A stretch of DNA of 64,000 bases from Pseudomonas persica (GCF_900291015.1 NZ_OLKL01000010.1:330736-394735), one strand, 5' to 3'. Shown: positions 1 through 15,002, counted from the stretch's first letter. Notes: a model not told the origin generated them from the sequence alone. Made by a program: numbers and translations.

Positions 1-2744
1 TTGTCGACGAAGGCGGCGTTGGACAACTTGCCACCCACGCGTGCCACTTCACCCTGCAGGCGCTGGATTTCCTTGTTCAGGCGCGCCAGCTCGGCATCCT
101 TGTCGATCAGGCCGGCCATTGGTACCAGCACTTGCAGGTCGCCAACCAGGGCAGTCGCCGACAGCGGCGCTTCGTCGGCATCGCCCAGTACGGTGAACGA
201 TTCGACCTTGGCCAGCTTCTTCAGCAGGGCTTCGTTTTCCTGCAGGCGACGCTGGTCGTCGGCGTTGGCGTTCTTCAGGAACAGCGGCAGCGGCTTGCCT
301 GGGCCGATGTTCATCTCGGCGCGGATGTTGCGCAGGCCGACCATCAGTTCCTTGAGCCACTCGATGTCACCTTCGGCAGCAGCGTCGATGCGGCTTTCAT
401 TGGCCACTGGCCACGGTTGCAGCATGATGGTCTTGCCCTGGATGCCAGCCAGCGGCGCGATGCGCTGCCAGATCTCTTCGGTGATGAACGGCATGAACGG
501 GTGCGCCAGGCGCAGCGCCACTTCCAGTACGCGCACCAGGGTGCGGCGGGTGCCACGGGCGCGCTCGACCGGGGCGTTCTCGTCCCACAGCACCGGCTTG
601 GACAGCTCCAGGTACCAGTCGCAGTACTGGTTCCAGATGAACTCGTACAGCGCCTGGCTGGCCAGGTCGAAGCGGAACTGCTCCAGCTGGCGGGTCACTT
701 CGGCTTCGGTACGCTGCAGCTGCGAGATGATCCAGCGGTCGGCCAGCGACAGTTCGCAGGCTTCGCCGTTCTGGCCGCAGTCCTCGCCCTTGTCCAGCAC
801 GTAGCGGGCGGCGTTCCAGATCTTGTTGCAGAAGTTGCGGTAGCCTTCGACGCGGCCCATGTCGAACTTGATGTCGCGGCCGGTGGAGGCCAGCGAGCAG
901 AAGGTGAAGCGCAGGGCGTCGGTGCCGTAGCTGGCGATACCTTCGGGGAACTCGGCCTTGGTCTGCTTGGCAATTTTTTCGGCGAGCTTGGGCTGCATCA
1001 TGCCGCTGGTGCGTTTTTCCAGCAGGGCGTCGAGGGTGATGCCGTCGACGATGTCCAGCGGGTCCAGCACGTTGCCCTTGGACTTGGACATCTTCTGGCC
1101 CTGGCCGTCCCGTACCAGGCCGTGTACGTACACGGTCTTGAACGGTACCTGCGGGGTGCCGTCCTCGTTCTTGATCAGGTGCATGGTCAGCATGATCATG
1201 CGCGCAACCCAGAAGAAGATGATGTCGAAGCCGGTCACCAGCACGTCGGTGGAGTGGAACTTCTTGAGGAACTCGGTCTGCTCCGGCCAGCCCAGGGTGG
1301 AGAAGGTCCACAGGCCCGAACTGAACCAGGTGTCGAGTACGTCGTCGTCCTGGCGCAGCGCCACATCGGCGCCCAGGTTGTGCTTGGCGCGCACCTCTTC
1401 CTCGTTGCGGCCGACATAGACCTGGCCGGCCTCGTCGTACCACGCCGGGATGCGGTGGCCCCACCACAGCTGGCGGCTGATGCACCAGTCCTGGATATCA
1501 CGCATCCAGGAGAAGTACATGTTCTCGTACTGTTTGGGCACGAACTGGATACGGCCATCTTCCACGGCGGCGATGGCAGGTTCTGCCAGCGGCTTGGTGG
1601 AAACGTACCACTGGTCGGTCAGCCACGGCTCGATGACGGTGCCCGAACGGTCGCCTTTCGGCACTTTCAGGGCGTGGTCGTCGATGCTCACCAGCAGGCC
1701 CTGGGCATCCAGGTCGGCGACGATTTGCTTGCGCGCGACGAAGCGGTCGAGGTTGGCGTACTGGGCCGGCAGGCGGGTGTCGACCTGCTCGTTGACGCTG
1801 CCGTCGAGGTTGAAGGCCTGCGCGCTGGCCAGCACGAAGGCGTTCTTGTCGAAGATGTTCAGCAGTGGCAGGTTGTGGCGCTTGCCGACTTCGTAGTCGT
1901 TGAAATCGTGGGCCGGGGTGATCTTCACGCAGCCGGTACCGAACTCGGGGTCGCAGTAGTCGTCGGCGATGATCGGGATGCGGCGGCCGACCAGCGGCAG
2001 TTCGACGAACTTGCCGATCAGCGCCTGGTAGCGTTCGTCGTTCGGATTGACCGCCACGGCGGCATCACCCAGCAGGGTTTCCGGACGGGTGGTGGCGACG
2101 ACCAGGTAGTCCTTGCCTTCGGCGGTCGTGGCGCCGTCGGCCAGCGGGTAGCGCAGGTTCCACAGGTGGCCCTTCTCGTCGTGGTTTTCCACTTCGAGGT
2201 CGGAGATGGCCGTGTGCAGCTTGGTGTCCCAGTTGACCAGGCGCTTGCCGCGGTAGATCAGGCCGTCTTCATGCAGGCGCACGAAGGCTTCCTTGACCGC
2301 TTCGGACAGGCCGTCGTCCATGGTGAAGCGCTCGCGGCTCCAGTCGACCGACGAGCCCAGGCGGCGGATCTGACGGCTGATGTTGCCGCCGGACTGGTCC
2401 TTCCATTCCCAGACCTTTTCCAGGAACTTTTCGCGGCCCAGGTCATGCCGGTTCTGGCCCTTGGCCTCGAGCTGGCGCTCGACCAGCATCTGGGTGGCGA
2501 TACCGGCGTGGTCGGTGCCTGGCTGCCACAGGGTGTCGCGGCCTTGCATGCGGCGGAAACGGATCAGGGCGTCCATGATCGCGTTGTTGAACCCGTGGCC
2601 CATGTGCAGGCTGCCGGTCACGTTCGGCGGCGGGATCATGATGGTGTAGGACTCGCCTGCACCTTGTGGGGCGAAATAGTTCTCGGACTCCCAGGTGTTG
2701 TACCAGGAAGTTTCGATAGCGTGCGGCTGGTAGGTCTTATCCAT
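1..2744 (-). CDS. valS: Valine--tRNA ligase, C-terminus cut by window edge
   Basis: Cytoplasmic class I aminoacyl-tRNA synthetase that charges tRNA-Val and edits mischarged threonine. From the ATG at 2744 the minus strand reads [18 protein letters not shown]. The HIGH-type motif ([10 protein letters not shown]) lies near 2594-2608, and the KMSKS loop ([10 protein letters not shown]) near 1070-1097. The reading frame stays open to base 1, ending in ...[17 protein letters not shown], which is the C-terminal coiled-coil arm. Roughly 30-35 residues of that arm should lie outside the window; family members are about 945-950 residues. It sits downstream of holC and a small conserved gene on the same strand, the usual Pseudomonas arrangement, but a palindromic repeat pair separates it from them. 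A TATACT hexamer at 2785-2790 (minus strand) could be its -10 element. Confidence 0.97.
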   Translation of the reverse strand, partial: MDKTYQPHAIETSWYNTWESENYFAPQGAGESYTIMIPPPNVTGSLHMGHGFNNAIMDALIRFRRMQGRDTLWQPGTDHAGIATQMLVERQLEAKGQNRHDLGREKFLEKVWEWKDQSGGNISRQIRRLGSSVDWSRERFTMDDGLSEAVKEAFVRLHEDGLIYRGKRLVNWDTKLHTAISDLEVENHDEKGHLWNLRYPLADGATTAEGKDYLVVATTRPETLLGDAAVAVNPNDERYQALIGKFVELPLVGRRIPIIADDYCDPEFGTGCVKITPAHDFNDYEVGKRHNLPLLNIFDKNAFVLASAQAFNLDGSVNEQVDTRLPAQYANLDRFVARKQIVADLDAQGLLVSIDDHALKVPKGDRSGTVIEPWLTDQWYVSTKPLAEPAIAAVEDGRIQFVPKQYENMYFSWMRDIQDWCISRQLWWGHRIPAWYDEAGQVYVGRNEEEVRAKHNLGADVALRQDDDVLDTWFSSGLWTFSTLGWPEQTEFLKKFHSTDVLVTGFDIIFFWVARMIMLTMHLIKNEDGTPQVPFKTVYVHGLVRDGQGQKMSKSKGNVLDPLDIVDGITLDALLEKRTSGMMQPKLAEKIAKQTKAEFPEGIASYGTDALRFTFCSLASTGRDIKFDMGRVEGYRNFCNKIWNAARYVLDKGEDCGQNGEACELSLADRWIISQLQRTEAEVTRQLEQFRFDLASQALYEFIWNQYCDWYLELSKPVLWDENAPVERARGTRRTLVRVLEVALRLAHPFMPFITEEIWQRIAPLAGIQGKTIMLQPWPVANESRIDAAAEGDIEWLKELMVGLRNIRAEMNIGPGKPLPLFLKNANADDQRRLQENEALLKKLAKVESFTVLGDADEAPLSATALVGDLQVLVPMAGLIDKDAELARLNKEIQRLQGEVARVGGKLSNAAFVD

Positions 2745-2843
2745 GCGCGGCGGGACCCTGTGCATTTATTCGGGAAAGCCGGGAAGTATAACCAAGCTGG
2801 GGGCCACAGGCGACAAGCTGCTGTTATCCGGCAAAGCAGGGAT

Positions 2844-2937
2844 GGCCTGTTCGCGGATAAACCCGCTCTCACAGCTACGGCGCAAGTCGCAAAGCTTGCG
2901 CCGTAGCTGTGGGAGCGGGTTTACCCGCGAAGAAGGC
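2844..2937. repeat. REP pair, inverted, unusually long arms
   Basis: Two copies of the P. putida-type palindromic element face each other. The arms read TTCGCGGATAAACCCGCT on the left and AGCGGGTTTACCCGCGAA on the right. The symmetry continues inward through ACAGCTACGGCGCAAG and its complement, leaving only a few unpaired bases in the middle. It lies between the small gene ending at 2955 and the valS start at 2744. Confidence 0.9.
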
Positions 2938-2954
2938 AGCGCCGAATGTCGGTT

Positions 2955-3323
2955 TTACTCGGAACGCTTGATCAACCGCTCGATCCGCGCATCCAGCCGG
3001 CGCTTGATCTCGTTCTCGATGTGCGGGGTAAAGTCGTTGATCACGTCCTGCATGATCATCTGCGCCGCCGCACGCAGCTCGCTTTCCAGGTGCAGCAGGG
3101 TGTCCTGGCGGCGGGTCTGCGGGTCGTCTTCGGGCTCAACCGGTTCGACCGCAGGCGCGGGGTTGGCGGGTGCTTCTTCCAGCAGCAACGGGATCTGCTC
3201 CACCGTCTCGGTCAGCAGCGGTGGTTGCAGGTCGGCGTCGCCAAGCAGCTGGCGTATCGACTCGAGGTCATCGAGCAGATGGGCGGAGTCGGGCAGGGGG
3301 GAGGGCTTGTCCATCGTCGTCAA
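2955..3323 (-). CDS. Conserved hypothetical protein between holC and valS
   Basis: A 122-residue acidic protein of unknown function. The first half is rich in Leu, Asp, Glu and Pro (a stretch around residues 40-65 is Pro/Glu/Ala-rich and probably disordered). The C-terminal half looks helical, ending in a basic amphipathic segment (NEIKRRLDARIERLIKRS). No signal peptide or membrane segment is seen. Its ATG overlaps the holC stop codon as ATGA, so it is translationally coupled to the polymerase III chi subunit. A role linked to chi or to replication is suggested by position only; I recognise no named domain. An internal ATG three codons in is an alternative start. Confidence 0.8.
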   Translation of the reverse strand: MTTMDKPSPLPDSAHLLDDLESIRQLLGDADLQPPLLTETVEQIPLLLEEAPANPAPAVEPVEPEDDPQTRRQDTLLHLESELRAAAQMIMQDVINDFTPHIENEIKRRLDARIERLIKRSE

Positions 3324-3748
3324 AGTCGCTGTAAGCGGTGGTCTTGCAGAGCATAGCCCTGTTCACGGTAGAAACGGAATCGCTCACGGGCTGATTGGCG
3401 GATGCCAGGCTCTTCGACCACGATCTCGGCCACCCGCTCGAACTGCCTGACGAAGCCCGGCACGCTGGCGCCCAGGTTGATCAGCAGGTCGCGGTGCTCG
3501 CCGGCGTCGTCAGCCAGGCCCAGGGCCACGCGGGCATCGCCATGCGTCTCGGCCAGGTCGTGGGGCACGAAGGCCTCGCCCTTGAAGCGCCACAAACGTT
3601 GGTCCAGCTCGCTGCGTTGTTCGGCATCCTGGCAGTGCAGGTAAACCCGGTGGCCAAGGCGCCAGGCCTTTTCGCACAGCTTGCAGGCGAAATCGAGCCG
3701 CGCCGACAGCGAGTCGGTGGGCAGGATGTAGAAATCGACTTTGCTCAT
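3320..3748 (-). CDS. holC: DNA polymerase III chi subunit
   Basis: Chi subunit of the polymerase III clamp loader (142 residues). In E. coli it pairs with psi (HolD) and binds the C-terminal tail of single-strand binding protein during primer hand-off. The protein starts MSKVDFYILPTDSLSARLDF and has the family pattern: a CKLCEKAWRLGHRVYLHC segment, then LWRFKGEAFVPHDLAE and LLINLGASVPGF. I chose the ATG at 3748 rather than an upstream in-frame ATG because homology begins at MSKVDFY and the upstream extension is low-complexity Pro/Ala. It follows pepA by about 50 bases, and its stop overlaps the next gene by four bases, suggesting a pepA-holC-small gene transcript. Confidence 0.95.
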   Translation of the reverse strand: MSKVDFYILPTDSLSARLDFACKLCEKAWRLGHRVYLHCQDAEQRSELDQRLWRFKGEAFVPHDLAETHGDARVALGLADDAGEHRDLLINLGASVPGFVRQFERVAEIVVEEPGIRQSARERFRFYREQGYALQDHRLQRL

Positions 3749-3797
3749 GGTGGTATCGCCGGCCGGTGGCGCGCGGGGCGCCACCGGCTTCACGGCC

Positions 3798-5592
<1,795 letters not shown>

Positions 5593-6708
5593 TTGATCGT
5601 CTTTCGTTATCTGTCCCGCGAGGTCCTGGTGACCTTGAGCGCCGTCAGCGCCGTGCTGCTGGTGATCATCATGAGTGGGCGCTTCATCAAGTACCTGGCC
5701 CAGGCTGCCCAGGGCGTGCTCGACCCGAGCGTGCTGTTCCTGATCATGGGCTTCCGCCTGCCGGGCTTCCTGCAGTTGATCCTGCCTTTGGGGCTGTTCC
5801 TCGGCGTTCTCCTGGCGTACGGGCGCCTGTATCTGGAAAGCGAGATGACCGTGCTGTCGGCCACCGGCATGAGCCAGCAGCGCCTGCTGGGCCTGACCAT
5901 GGCGCCGGCCGCCCTGGTCGCCCTGCTGGTGGCCTGGCTGAGCCTGAGCCTGGCGCCGCTGGGCGTGGCCCAGGTGCAGCAGATCATCAGCCAGCAGGAT
6001 GCCCTGACCGAGTTCGACACCCTGGTGCCGGGCCGCTTCCAGACCCTGCGCGACGGCTCGCGGGTGACTTACACCGAAGAGCTTTCGGACGATCGCATCA
6101 ACCTGGGCGGCGTGTTCATCTCCGAGAAGCGCTTCAACCAGGACAAGACCAAGGACCGCGCGCCGTCGGTGCTGGTCGCTGAAAAGGGCCACCAGGAAAT
6201 ACAGGCCGACGGCAACCGCTACCTGGTGCTGGAAAACGGCTACCGTTACGACGGTAACCCGGGCCAGGCCGGCTACCGCGCCATCAAATACGACACCTAC
6301 GGCGTGCTGCTGCCCAAGCCGGAAGTCAGCGAGGAAGTGACCGAGCGCGAAGCCATCCCCACCTCCGAGCTGATCGGCAAGAAGGGCCTGCGTGAGCGCG
6401 CCGAGCTGCAATGGCGGCTGTCGCTGCCGATCCTGGTGTTCGTCGTTACCCTGCTGGCGGTGCCGCTGTCCCGGGTCAACCCGCGCCAGGGCCGCTTCCT
6501 CAAGCTGCTGCCGGCAATTCTTCTGTACATGGCCTACCTGACAATGCTGATTTCCGTACGTGGCGCCCTCGAGAAGGGCAAACTGCCGATCGCCCTGGGC
6601 ATGTGGTGGGTCCACGGCCTGTTCCTGCTGATCGGCCTGGGCCTGATGTACTGGGAGCCGCTGCGCCTCAAGCGCGCCGCCCGACGTGCGGAGGTGGCCC
6701 ATGGGTAA
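5593..6708 (+). CDS. lptF: LPS export ABC transporter permease LptF
   Basis: Inner-membrane permease of the LptB2FGC complex, which extracts lipopolysaccharide from the inner membrane and pushes it along the LptA bridge to the outer membrane. The protein is 371 residues. It has the family topology: membrane helices near residues 10-35, 50-75 and 95-120, a large periplasmic jellyroll domain (about 125-265), and three C-terminal helices. The start is the TTG at 5593, eight bases after the ribosome site AGGAG at 5580-5584, giving LIVFRYLSREVLVTL. An upstream ATG at 5557 is in frame but poorly placed. The gene overlaps lptG by eight bases. Confidence 0.95.
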   Translation: MIVFRYLSREVLVTLSAVSAVLLVIIMSGRFIKYLAQAAQGVLDPSVLFLIMGFRLPGFLQLILPLGLFLGVLLAYGRLYLESEMTVLSATGMSQQRLLGLTMAPAALVALLVAWLSLSLAPLGVAQVQQIISQQDALTEFDTLVPGRFQTLRDGSRVTYTEELSDDRINLGGVFISEKRFNQDKTKDRAPSVLVAEKGHQEIQADGNRYLVLENGYRYDGNPGQAGYRAIKYDTYGVLLPKPEVSEEVTEREAIPTSELIGKKGLRERAELQWRLSLPILVFVVTLLAVPLSRVNPRQGRFLKLLPAILLYMAYLTMLISVRGALEKGKLPIALGMWWVHGLFLLIGLGLMYWEPLRLKRAARRAEVAHG

Positions 6709-7762
6709 GCTCGACCGCTACATCGGCCAGAGCGTGCTGCTGGCCATTCTTGCCGTGCTGGGGATTATCCTCGGCCTGGCTTCGCTGTTTGCCTTCATCG
6801 ACGAGATGAGCGACCTGAGTGACACCTACACGGTGATGGAGGCGGGCAACTTCGTCCTGCTGACCGCACCACGGCGCCTGTACGAAATGCTGCCGATGGC
6901 CGCCTTGATCGGCTGCCTGATCGGCCTGGGCAGCCTGGCCAGCAGCAGCGAACTGACCATCATGCGCGCAGCCGGGGTTTCCATCGGCCGCATCGTCTGG
7001 GCGGTGATGAAGCCGATGCTGGTGCTGATGCTGGTTGGCCTGCTGATCGGCGAGTACGTGGCACCGGTGACCGAGAACAAGGCCCAGGCCGACCGCTCCC
7101 TGGCCCAGGGTGGCGGTGATGCGCAAAGCTCCAAGCGCGGCATGTGGCACCGCCAGGGCGAGGAGTTCGTGCACATCAACGCCGTGCAGCCCAACGGCCT
7201 GCTGCTGGGGGTGACCCGCTACCGCTTCGACAACGAGCGCAAGATTGTCACCTCGAGCTTTGCACGCCGGGCGCAGTATCAGGATGACCACTGGCTGCTC
7301 GCCGATGTACGCACCACCTTCTTCCGTGGCGACCACACCGAAGTGGTGAACACGCCGCAGGAGCGCTGGGACGTTTCGCTCACACCGCAATTGCTCAATA
7401 CCGTGATCCTGGCGCCGGAGTCGCTGTCCATCACCGGGTTGTGGGACTACATCCACTACCTGTCCGACCAGGGTCTGAACAATGCCCGTTACTGGCTGGC
7501 GTTCTGGACCAAGGTGTTGCAGCCGATGGTGACTGCGGCGCTGGTGCTGATGGCGATTTCCTTCATCTTCGGCCCGCTGCGTTCGGTGACCCTTGGCCAG
7601 CGCGTGTTCACCGGTGTGCTGGTGGGCTTCGTGTTCCGCATCGCCCAGGACCTGCTGGGGCCTTCGAGCCAGGTGTTCGGCTTCCCGCCGCTGCTGGCGG
7701 TGGTGATCCCGGCGGGTATCTGTGCCTTGGCCGGTGTGTGGTTGTTGCGCCGGGCCGGTTGA
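6701..7762 (+). CDS. lptG: LPS export ABC transporter permease LptG
   Basis: Partner permease of LptF in the LptB2FG lipopolysaccharide extractor (353 residues). It starts MGKLDRYIGQSVLLAILAV. The same fold is visible: an N-terminal helix, two further helices (about 60-85 and 100-125), a periplasmic beta-rich domain, and C-terminal helices after residue 265 ending in LAGVWLLRRAG. Its ATG lies eight bases inside the end of lptF, so the two are translationally coupled in one transcript, as is usual for this pair. A terminator follows within 20 bases. The ATPase gene lptB is not in this window, as is usual because it sits in a separate lpt locus. Confidence 0.96.
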   Translation: MGKLDRYIGQSVLLAILAVLGIILGLASLFAFIDEMSDLSDTYTVMEAGNFVLLTAPRRLYEMLPMAALIGCLIGLGSLASSSELTIMRAAGVSIGRIVWAVMKPMLVLMLVGLLIGEYVAPVTENKAQADRSLAQGGGDAQSSKRGMWHRQGEEFVHINAVQPNGLLLGVTRYRFDNERKIVTSSFARRAQYQDDHWLLADVRTTFFRGDHTEVVNTPQERWDVSLTPQLLNTVILAPESLSITGLWDYIHYLSDQGLNNARYWLAFWTKVLQPMVTAALVLMAISFIFGPLRSVTLGQRVFTGVLVGFVFRIAQDLLGPSSQVFGFPPLLAVVIPAGICALAGVWLLRRAG

Positions 7763-7777
7763 TGGCCTGAGCTGTAC

Positions 7778-7805
7778 AAAAAAGCCGACCTCAGGGTCGG
7801 CTTTT
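7778..7805 (+). terminator. Rho-independent terminator after lptFG
   Basis: Stem AAAGCCGACC / GGTCGGCTTT with loop TCAG, followed by a T-run, 20 bases after the lptG stop. The A-run on the 5' side means it could also act on transcripts from the opposite strand (the RDD gene). Confidence 0.9.
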
Positions 7806-7826
7806 TCATGGGCGTTTACCTGTGCT

Positions 7827-7903
7827 GGCCTCTTCGCGGGTGAACCCGCTCCCACAGGGATCGAGCAGGTTTCGAGTCCTGTAATGAACCCGCGAAGAGG
7901 CCC
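7827..7903. repeat. REP element with degenerate inverted partner
   Basis: The left copy is complete (CTTCGCGGGTGAACCCGCTC followed by CCACAGG). The right copy retains only the GAACCCGCGAAGAGGCC half. It lies between the convergent lptG and RDD genes. Confidence 0.85.
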
Positions 7904-7926
7904 GTTCAGGCAATAAAACTATTGGA

Positions 7927-8415
7927 TCATCTGTTCTGCTTCGGCACCCGCACCAACTGGGTCTCGGAATAGATGTCATGCCAGCCGCGCTTGTGCTTGT
8001 CGATCAACACCCAGAAAAAACCCAGCCCCAGGCACAGCCACGACGCGATCGACACCACGAAGCGCAACAGCGCCTGCCACAGGCTGATGGCCGAGCCATC
8101 GGCGTTCTGCACCCGCACGCCCCACACCTGCATGCCCAGGGTCTGCCCGCCATGGGTCCAGAACTTGGCAAAGAAGCCGAACAAGGCAAACAGGAGGACT
8201 GTGGACAGTAATGGGTCGCCATCCAGTGCGCCGGCTTCGGTCAGCTCACGCATGCGCGCTTCGCCGATGATCGCCATCTGGATCAGCTTGTAGGCACCGG
8301 CGGTCACGATCAGCAGCGCCGTGCACAGCAGGAAGTCGTAGAACATCGCCGCCAGGCGCCGGCCCAGGCCGACCGGCGGAAAATCACCCTGGGGTGTGAG
8401 CAGAGGCTTGGACAT
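7927..8415 (-). CDS. RDD family membrane protein
   Basis: A 162-residue inner-membrane protein with the RDD domain pattern. The N-terminal segment GLGRRLAAMFYDFLLCTALL gives the Arg-Asp type motif in the first helix. A second helix lies near residues 70-90 (VLLFALFGFFAKFWTHGGQT), with the common HGGQTLGMQVWGVRV loop after it. A third helix lies near residues 125-145 (LCLGLGFFWVLID), followed by the RGWHD motif. The biochemical role of most RDD proteins is unknown; some are Na+/H+ antiporters. It is a single gene following a strong terminator, so it probably has its own promoter in the 8416-8455 gap or relies on readthrough. Confidence 0.88.
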   Translation of the reverse strand: MSKPLLTPQGDFPPVGLGRRLAAMFYDFLLCTALLIVTAGAYKLIQMAIIGEARMRELTEAGALDGDPLLSTVLLFALFGFFAKFWTHGGQTLGMQVWGVRVQNADGSAISLWQALLRFVVSIASWLCLGLGFFWVLIDKHKRGWHDIYSETQLVRVPKQNR

Positions 8416-8460
8416 GCAGAACGGCTCCAGAAGACGAAGCCGCTATTCTACGGGCAAAAA

Positions 8461-8491
8461 AAAGCCCCTGCACTTGGCAGGGGCTTTTTCG
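8461..8491 (-). terminator. Terminator of the cold-shock gene
   Basis: Stem AAAGCCCCTG / CAGGGGCTTT around a short loop. Both flanks are A/T runs (eight A on the left as read on plus, five T on the right), so on the minus strand the stem is followed by a long T-run. It is placed 15 bases after the csp stop. Confidence 0.9.
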
Positions 8492-8505
8492 AAGTCGGGT
8501 TCAGC

Positions 8506-8718
8506 TTAGCCGATGACCTGAACTTTGTCAGCCTGCAGGCCTTTCTGGCCCTGCACTGCTTCGAAGGAGACCTTCTGGCCTTCTTTCAGGCTCTTGAAGC
8601 CGTTGCCTTCGATAGCACGGAAGTGCACGAACAGATCAGCACCGCTTTCTGGGGTGATGAAACCGTAACCTTTTTCGTCATTGAACCACTTGACGGTACC
8701 GTTCTGACGCTCAGCCAT
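8506..8718 (-). CDS. Cold-shock family nucleic-acid-binding protein
   Basis: A single cold-shock domain of 70 residues that binds single-stranded RNA/DNA and melts mRNA structure, acting as an RNA chaperone or antiterminator. The RNP1 motif KGYGFI is at residues 16-21 and the RNP2 motif LFVHF at 29-33, with the family's usual W11 and F12. It is monocistronic, with a terminator just after it. The long upstream region contains an inverted repeat about 40 bases before the start codon, consistent with leader-based control. Sequence alone does not say whether it is cold-induced; many Pseudomonas csp genes are constitutive. Confidence 0.96.
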   Translation of the reverse strand: MAERQNGTVKWFNDEKGYGFITPESGADLFVHFRAIEGNGFKSLKEGQKVSFEAVQGQKGLQADKVQVIG

Positions 8719-9075
8719 TGTCTTATTTCCTATGAAGCTTGAATTTTGATGACAGTTTCTTTTGCAATAACAGGAAGCAAAAGATTACTGGGCTGGGTTG
8801 CAGGAAAGTAAGAGACGTCAAACGGGTTGTAGCAGATTGCAGCTACTGGCCCAGGTCACGAACTGTTGCGACCCATGCAAACACAGTGCAGTGACTCTAC
8901 GCCAACTCCCGAGCGAAAAACAAGCCCTTGGTCGTATGGAAAACTGGCCGTTTGCCGATAACCGACCGATTTGTCGGAAACGGCATGGCGCCTGGCCTGG
9001 CGCCATGTTCAAAAGTTATTGGGCAGGTTCGAAAACGAATATGTCGAACCTGTCCGCAACCTTCACAAAGCAGCT
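8719..9075. promoter_or_regulatory. Region between gcvT end and csp start: csp leader hairpin and gcvT-end hairpins
   Basis: 357 bases without a gene. Near csp there is a perfect 8-bp inverted repeat, TCTTTTGC at 8758-8765 and GCAAAAGA at 8777-8784, that would fold in the csp leader. Closer to gcvT are two further hairpins: CATGGCGCC-TGGCCT-GGCGCCATG at 8984-9007, and CAGGTTCG / CGAACCTG at 9024-9052, just 24 bases past the gcvT stop. Neither has a strong T-run, so they are only possible transcript ends for the gcv operon. Confidence 0.5.
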
Positions 9076-10197
9076 TCAGCCGCGATAGTAACGTTGTGTC
9101 ACGAAAGGCATTTTGCTGACTCTCAAGGCCACCTTCTTGCCACGCACCACGGCAAACAGTGGGGTATCGAGTGCGCTATGTTCACTATCGATATAACCCA
9201 TTGCTACAGGTGCGCCGAGTGTCGGGCCAAAGCCGCCGCTGCACACTTTGCCTACAGGTTTATCGTTTGCATCGACAATATCCGCGCCTTCACGTACTGG
9301 CGTACGCTCCTGCGGCAACAGACCCACGCGTTTGCGCGCCACGCCATCGCGCTGTTGGGCGAAAATGGTCTCGGCACCCGGGAAGCCGGCGGCACGCGCG
9401 CCATCGGCACGGCGAACCTTGGAAATGGCCCACAGCAGGCTGGCTTCGACCGGGGTGGTTGCAATGTCCATGTCGTGGCCGTACAGGCACAGGCCAGCTT
9501 CCAGGCGCAGCGAGTCGCGCGCACCCAGGCCGATCGGCTGTACTTCGGGCTCGGCCAGCAGGCGGCGGGCGAGGGCTTCGGCGGCCTGTACCGGTACCGA
9601 GATTTCGTAGCCGTCTTCGCCGGTGTAGCCCGAGCGGCTGACGAAGCAGTCTTCACCCAGCAGTTTCACCGGGCGGAACTGCATGAAGGTCATGCCGGCC
9701 ACTTCTGGAGCAAAGCGCGCCAGCACCTTGACCGCCGCCGGGCCTTGCAGGGCCAGCAGGGCGCGTTGCTCGAACAGCGGCTGCACCTCGCAACGGCTGC
9801 CGATGTGCGCTTGCAGGTGGGCCAGGTCCTGGTCCTTGCAGGCGGCGTTGACCACCAGAAACAGGGTGTCGTCGCCCAGGTTGGCAACCATCAGGTCGTC
9901 GAGGATGCCGCCTTGCTCATTGGTGAACATGGCGTAGCGCTGCATGCCCACCGGCAGGTCGATGATATCCACCGGCACCAGGCTTTCCAGGGCCTTGGCG
10001 GCATCGCTGCCGCGCAGGGTGATCTGGCCCATGTGCGAGACATCGAACAGGCCGGCCTGCTCGCGGGTGTGCAGGTGTTCCTTGAGCACGCCCAGCGGGT
10101 ACTGCACTGGCATGTCATAGCCGGCGAACGGCACCATGCGCGCACCCAGTTCCAGGTGCAGGGCGTGCAGTGGGGTCTTGAGCAGTGTTTCGGACAT
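9076..10197 (-). CDS. gcvT: Glycine cleavage system T protein (aminomethyltransferase)
   Basis: T protein transfers the aminomethyl carbon held on lipoyl-GcvH to tetrahydrofolate, releasing ammonia and giving 5,10-methylene-THF. The protein is 373 residues. Family features are MVPFAGYDMPVQY near residue 21, FDVSHMGQI near 52, the folate-site run SRSGYTGEDGYEI near 200, and GLGARDSLRLEAGLCLYGHD near 235, which contains the Arg/Asp of the folate pocket. It is the last gene of gcvH-gcvP-sdaA-gcvT, 27 bases after sdaA. A second gcv set probably exists elsewhere, as in other pseudomonads; that cannot be seen here. Confidence 0.97.
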   Translation of the reverse strand: MSETLLKTPLHALHLELGARMVPFAGYDMPVQYPLGVLKEHLHTREQAGLFDVSHMGQITLRGSDAAKALESLVPVDIIDLPVGMQRYAMFTNEQGGILDDLMVANLGDDTLFLVVNAACKDQDLAHLQAHIGSRCEVQPLFEQRALLALQGPAAVKVLARFAPEVAGMTFMQFRPVKLLGEDCFVSRSGYTGEDGYEISVPVQAAEALARRLLAEPEVQPIGLGARDSLRLEAGLCLYGHDMDIATTPVEASLLWAISKVRRADGARAAGFPGAETIFAQQRDGVARKRVGLLPQERTPVREGADIVDANDKPVGKVCSGGFGPTLGAPVAMGYIDSEHSALDTPLFAVVRGKKVALRVSKMPFVTQRYYRG

Positions 10198-10224
10198 CGG
10201 TGACTCCTTGCTGTTGTTGTCGGG

Positions 10225-11601
<1,377 letters not shown>

Positions 11602-11640
11602 GGTGACCTCCTGCCAGGTTCAGTGGGCGGACGGTGAACC

Positions 11641-11714
11641 CTGTGGGAGCGGGTTTACCCGCGAATACGTCGGTGAAGCTACTGCCGCATTCGCGGGTAA
11701 ACCCGCTCCCACAG
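11641..11714. repeat. REP pair between gcvP and sdaA
   Basis: Inverted pair with arms CTGTGGGAGCGGGTTTACCC (then GCGAAT) and ATTCGCGGGTAAACCCGCTC (then CCACAG), separated by about 22 bases. It sits inside what should be one transcript, gcvP to sdaA. Confidence 0.92.
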
Positions 11715-11751
11715 AGCCCGCCACCCTAGGGTAGGTGGCGGGGCAGGGCTA

Positions 11752-14607
<2,856 letters not shown>

Positions 14608-14618
14608 GGCGGGGTTCC

Positions 14619-15002
14619 TCAGGCGTCGTCGTTGGCTTTGAGCAGGCGGTCGTAGGCGGCCTGGTCGAGCAGGGTGGATACGGCGCTGGCGTCGGCGGGA
14701 ATGAAGCGGAAGAACCAGCCTTCGCCCATCGGGTCTTCGTTGACCAGTTCCGGGCTGTCTTCGAGTTGGTTGTTGATCTGTACCACTTCGCCGGTCAGGG
14801 GCATGTACACACCGCTGGCAGCCTTGACCGACTCGACGGTGGACGCTTCGCTGCCTTTCTCATACTGCTGCAACTCTGGCAGTTGCACGAAAACCACATC
14901 GCCAAGGGCGTTCTGGGCGTAGGCGGTAATGCCCACGGTAACACTGCCGTCGGCTTCGACGCGCAGCCATTCGTGATCTTCAGTGAAACGCAACTCGCTC
15001 AT
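14619..15002 (-). CDS. gcvH: Glycine cleavage system H protein
   Basis: Lipoyl carrier that shuttles the aminomethyl intermediate among the P, T and L proteins. The protein is 127 residues. The lipoylated lysine is Lys60 in [13 protein letters not shown], and the protein opens with the conserved [11 protein letters not shown]. It is the first gene of the operon. A sigma-54 promoter matching the consensus spacing lies about 55 bases ahead of the start on the minus strand, so this set is probably switched on by a glycine-responsive activator rather than by a glycine riboswitch, which was not seen. Confidence 0.97.
   Translation of the reverse strand: MSELRFTEDHEWLRVEADGSVTVGITAYAQNALGDVVFVQLPELQQYEKGSEASTVESVKAASGVYMPLTGEVVQINNQLEDSPELVNEDPMGEGWFFRFIPADASAVSTLLDQAAYDRLLKANDDA

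Noticed and set aside
132..2906. 924-codon open frame on the plus strand opposite valS
   Set aside because: It is antisense to a clear ValS coding region. The protein is Val/Ala/Gly/Gln repetitive with no domain, a common artefact of high-GC codon bias.
8798..9119. Small plus-strand frames between csp and gcvT
   Set aside because: No ribosome sites, low-complexity products, and hairpin-rich non-coding character.
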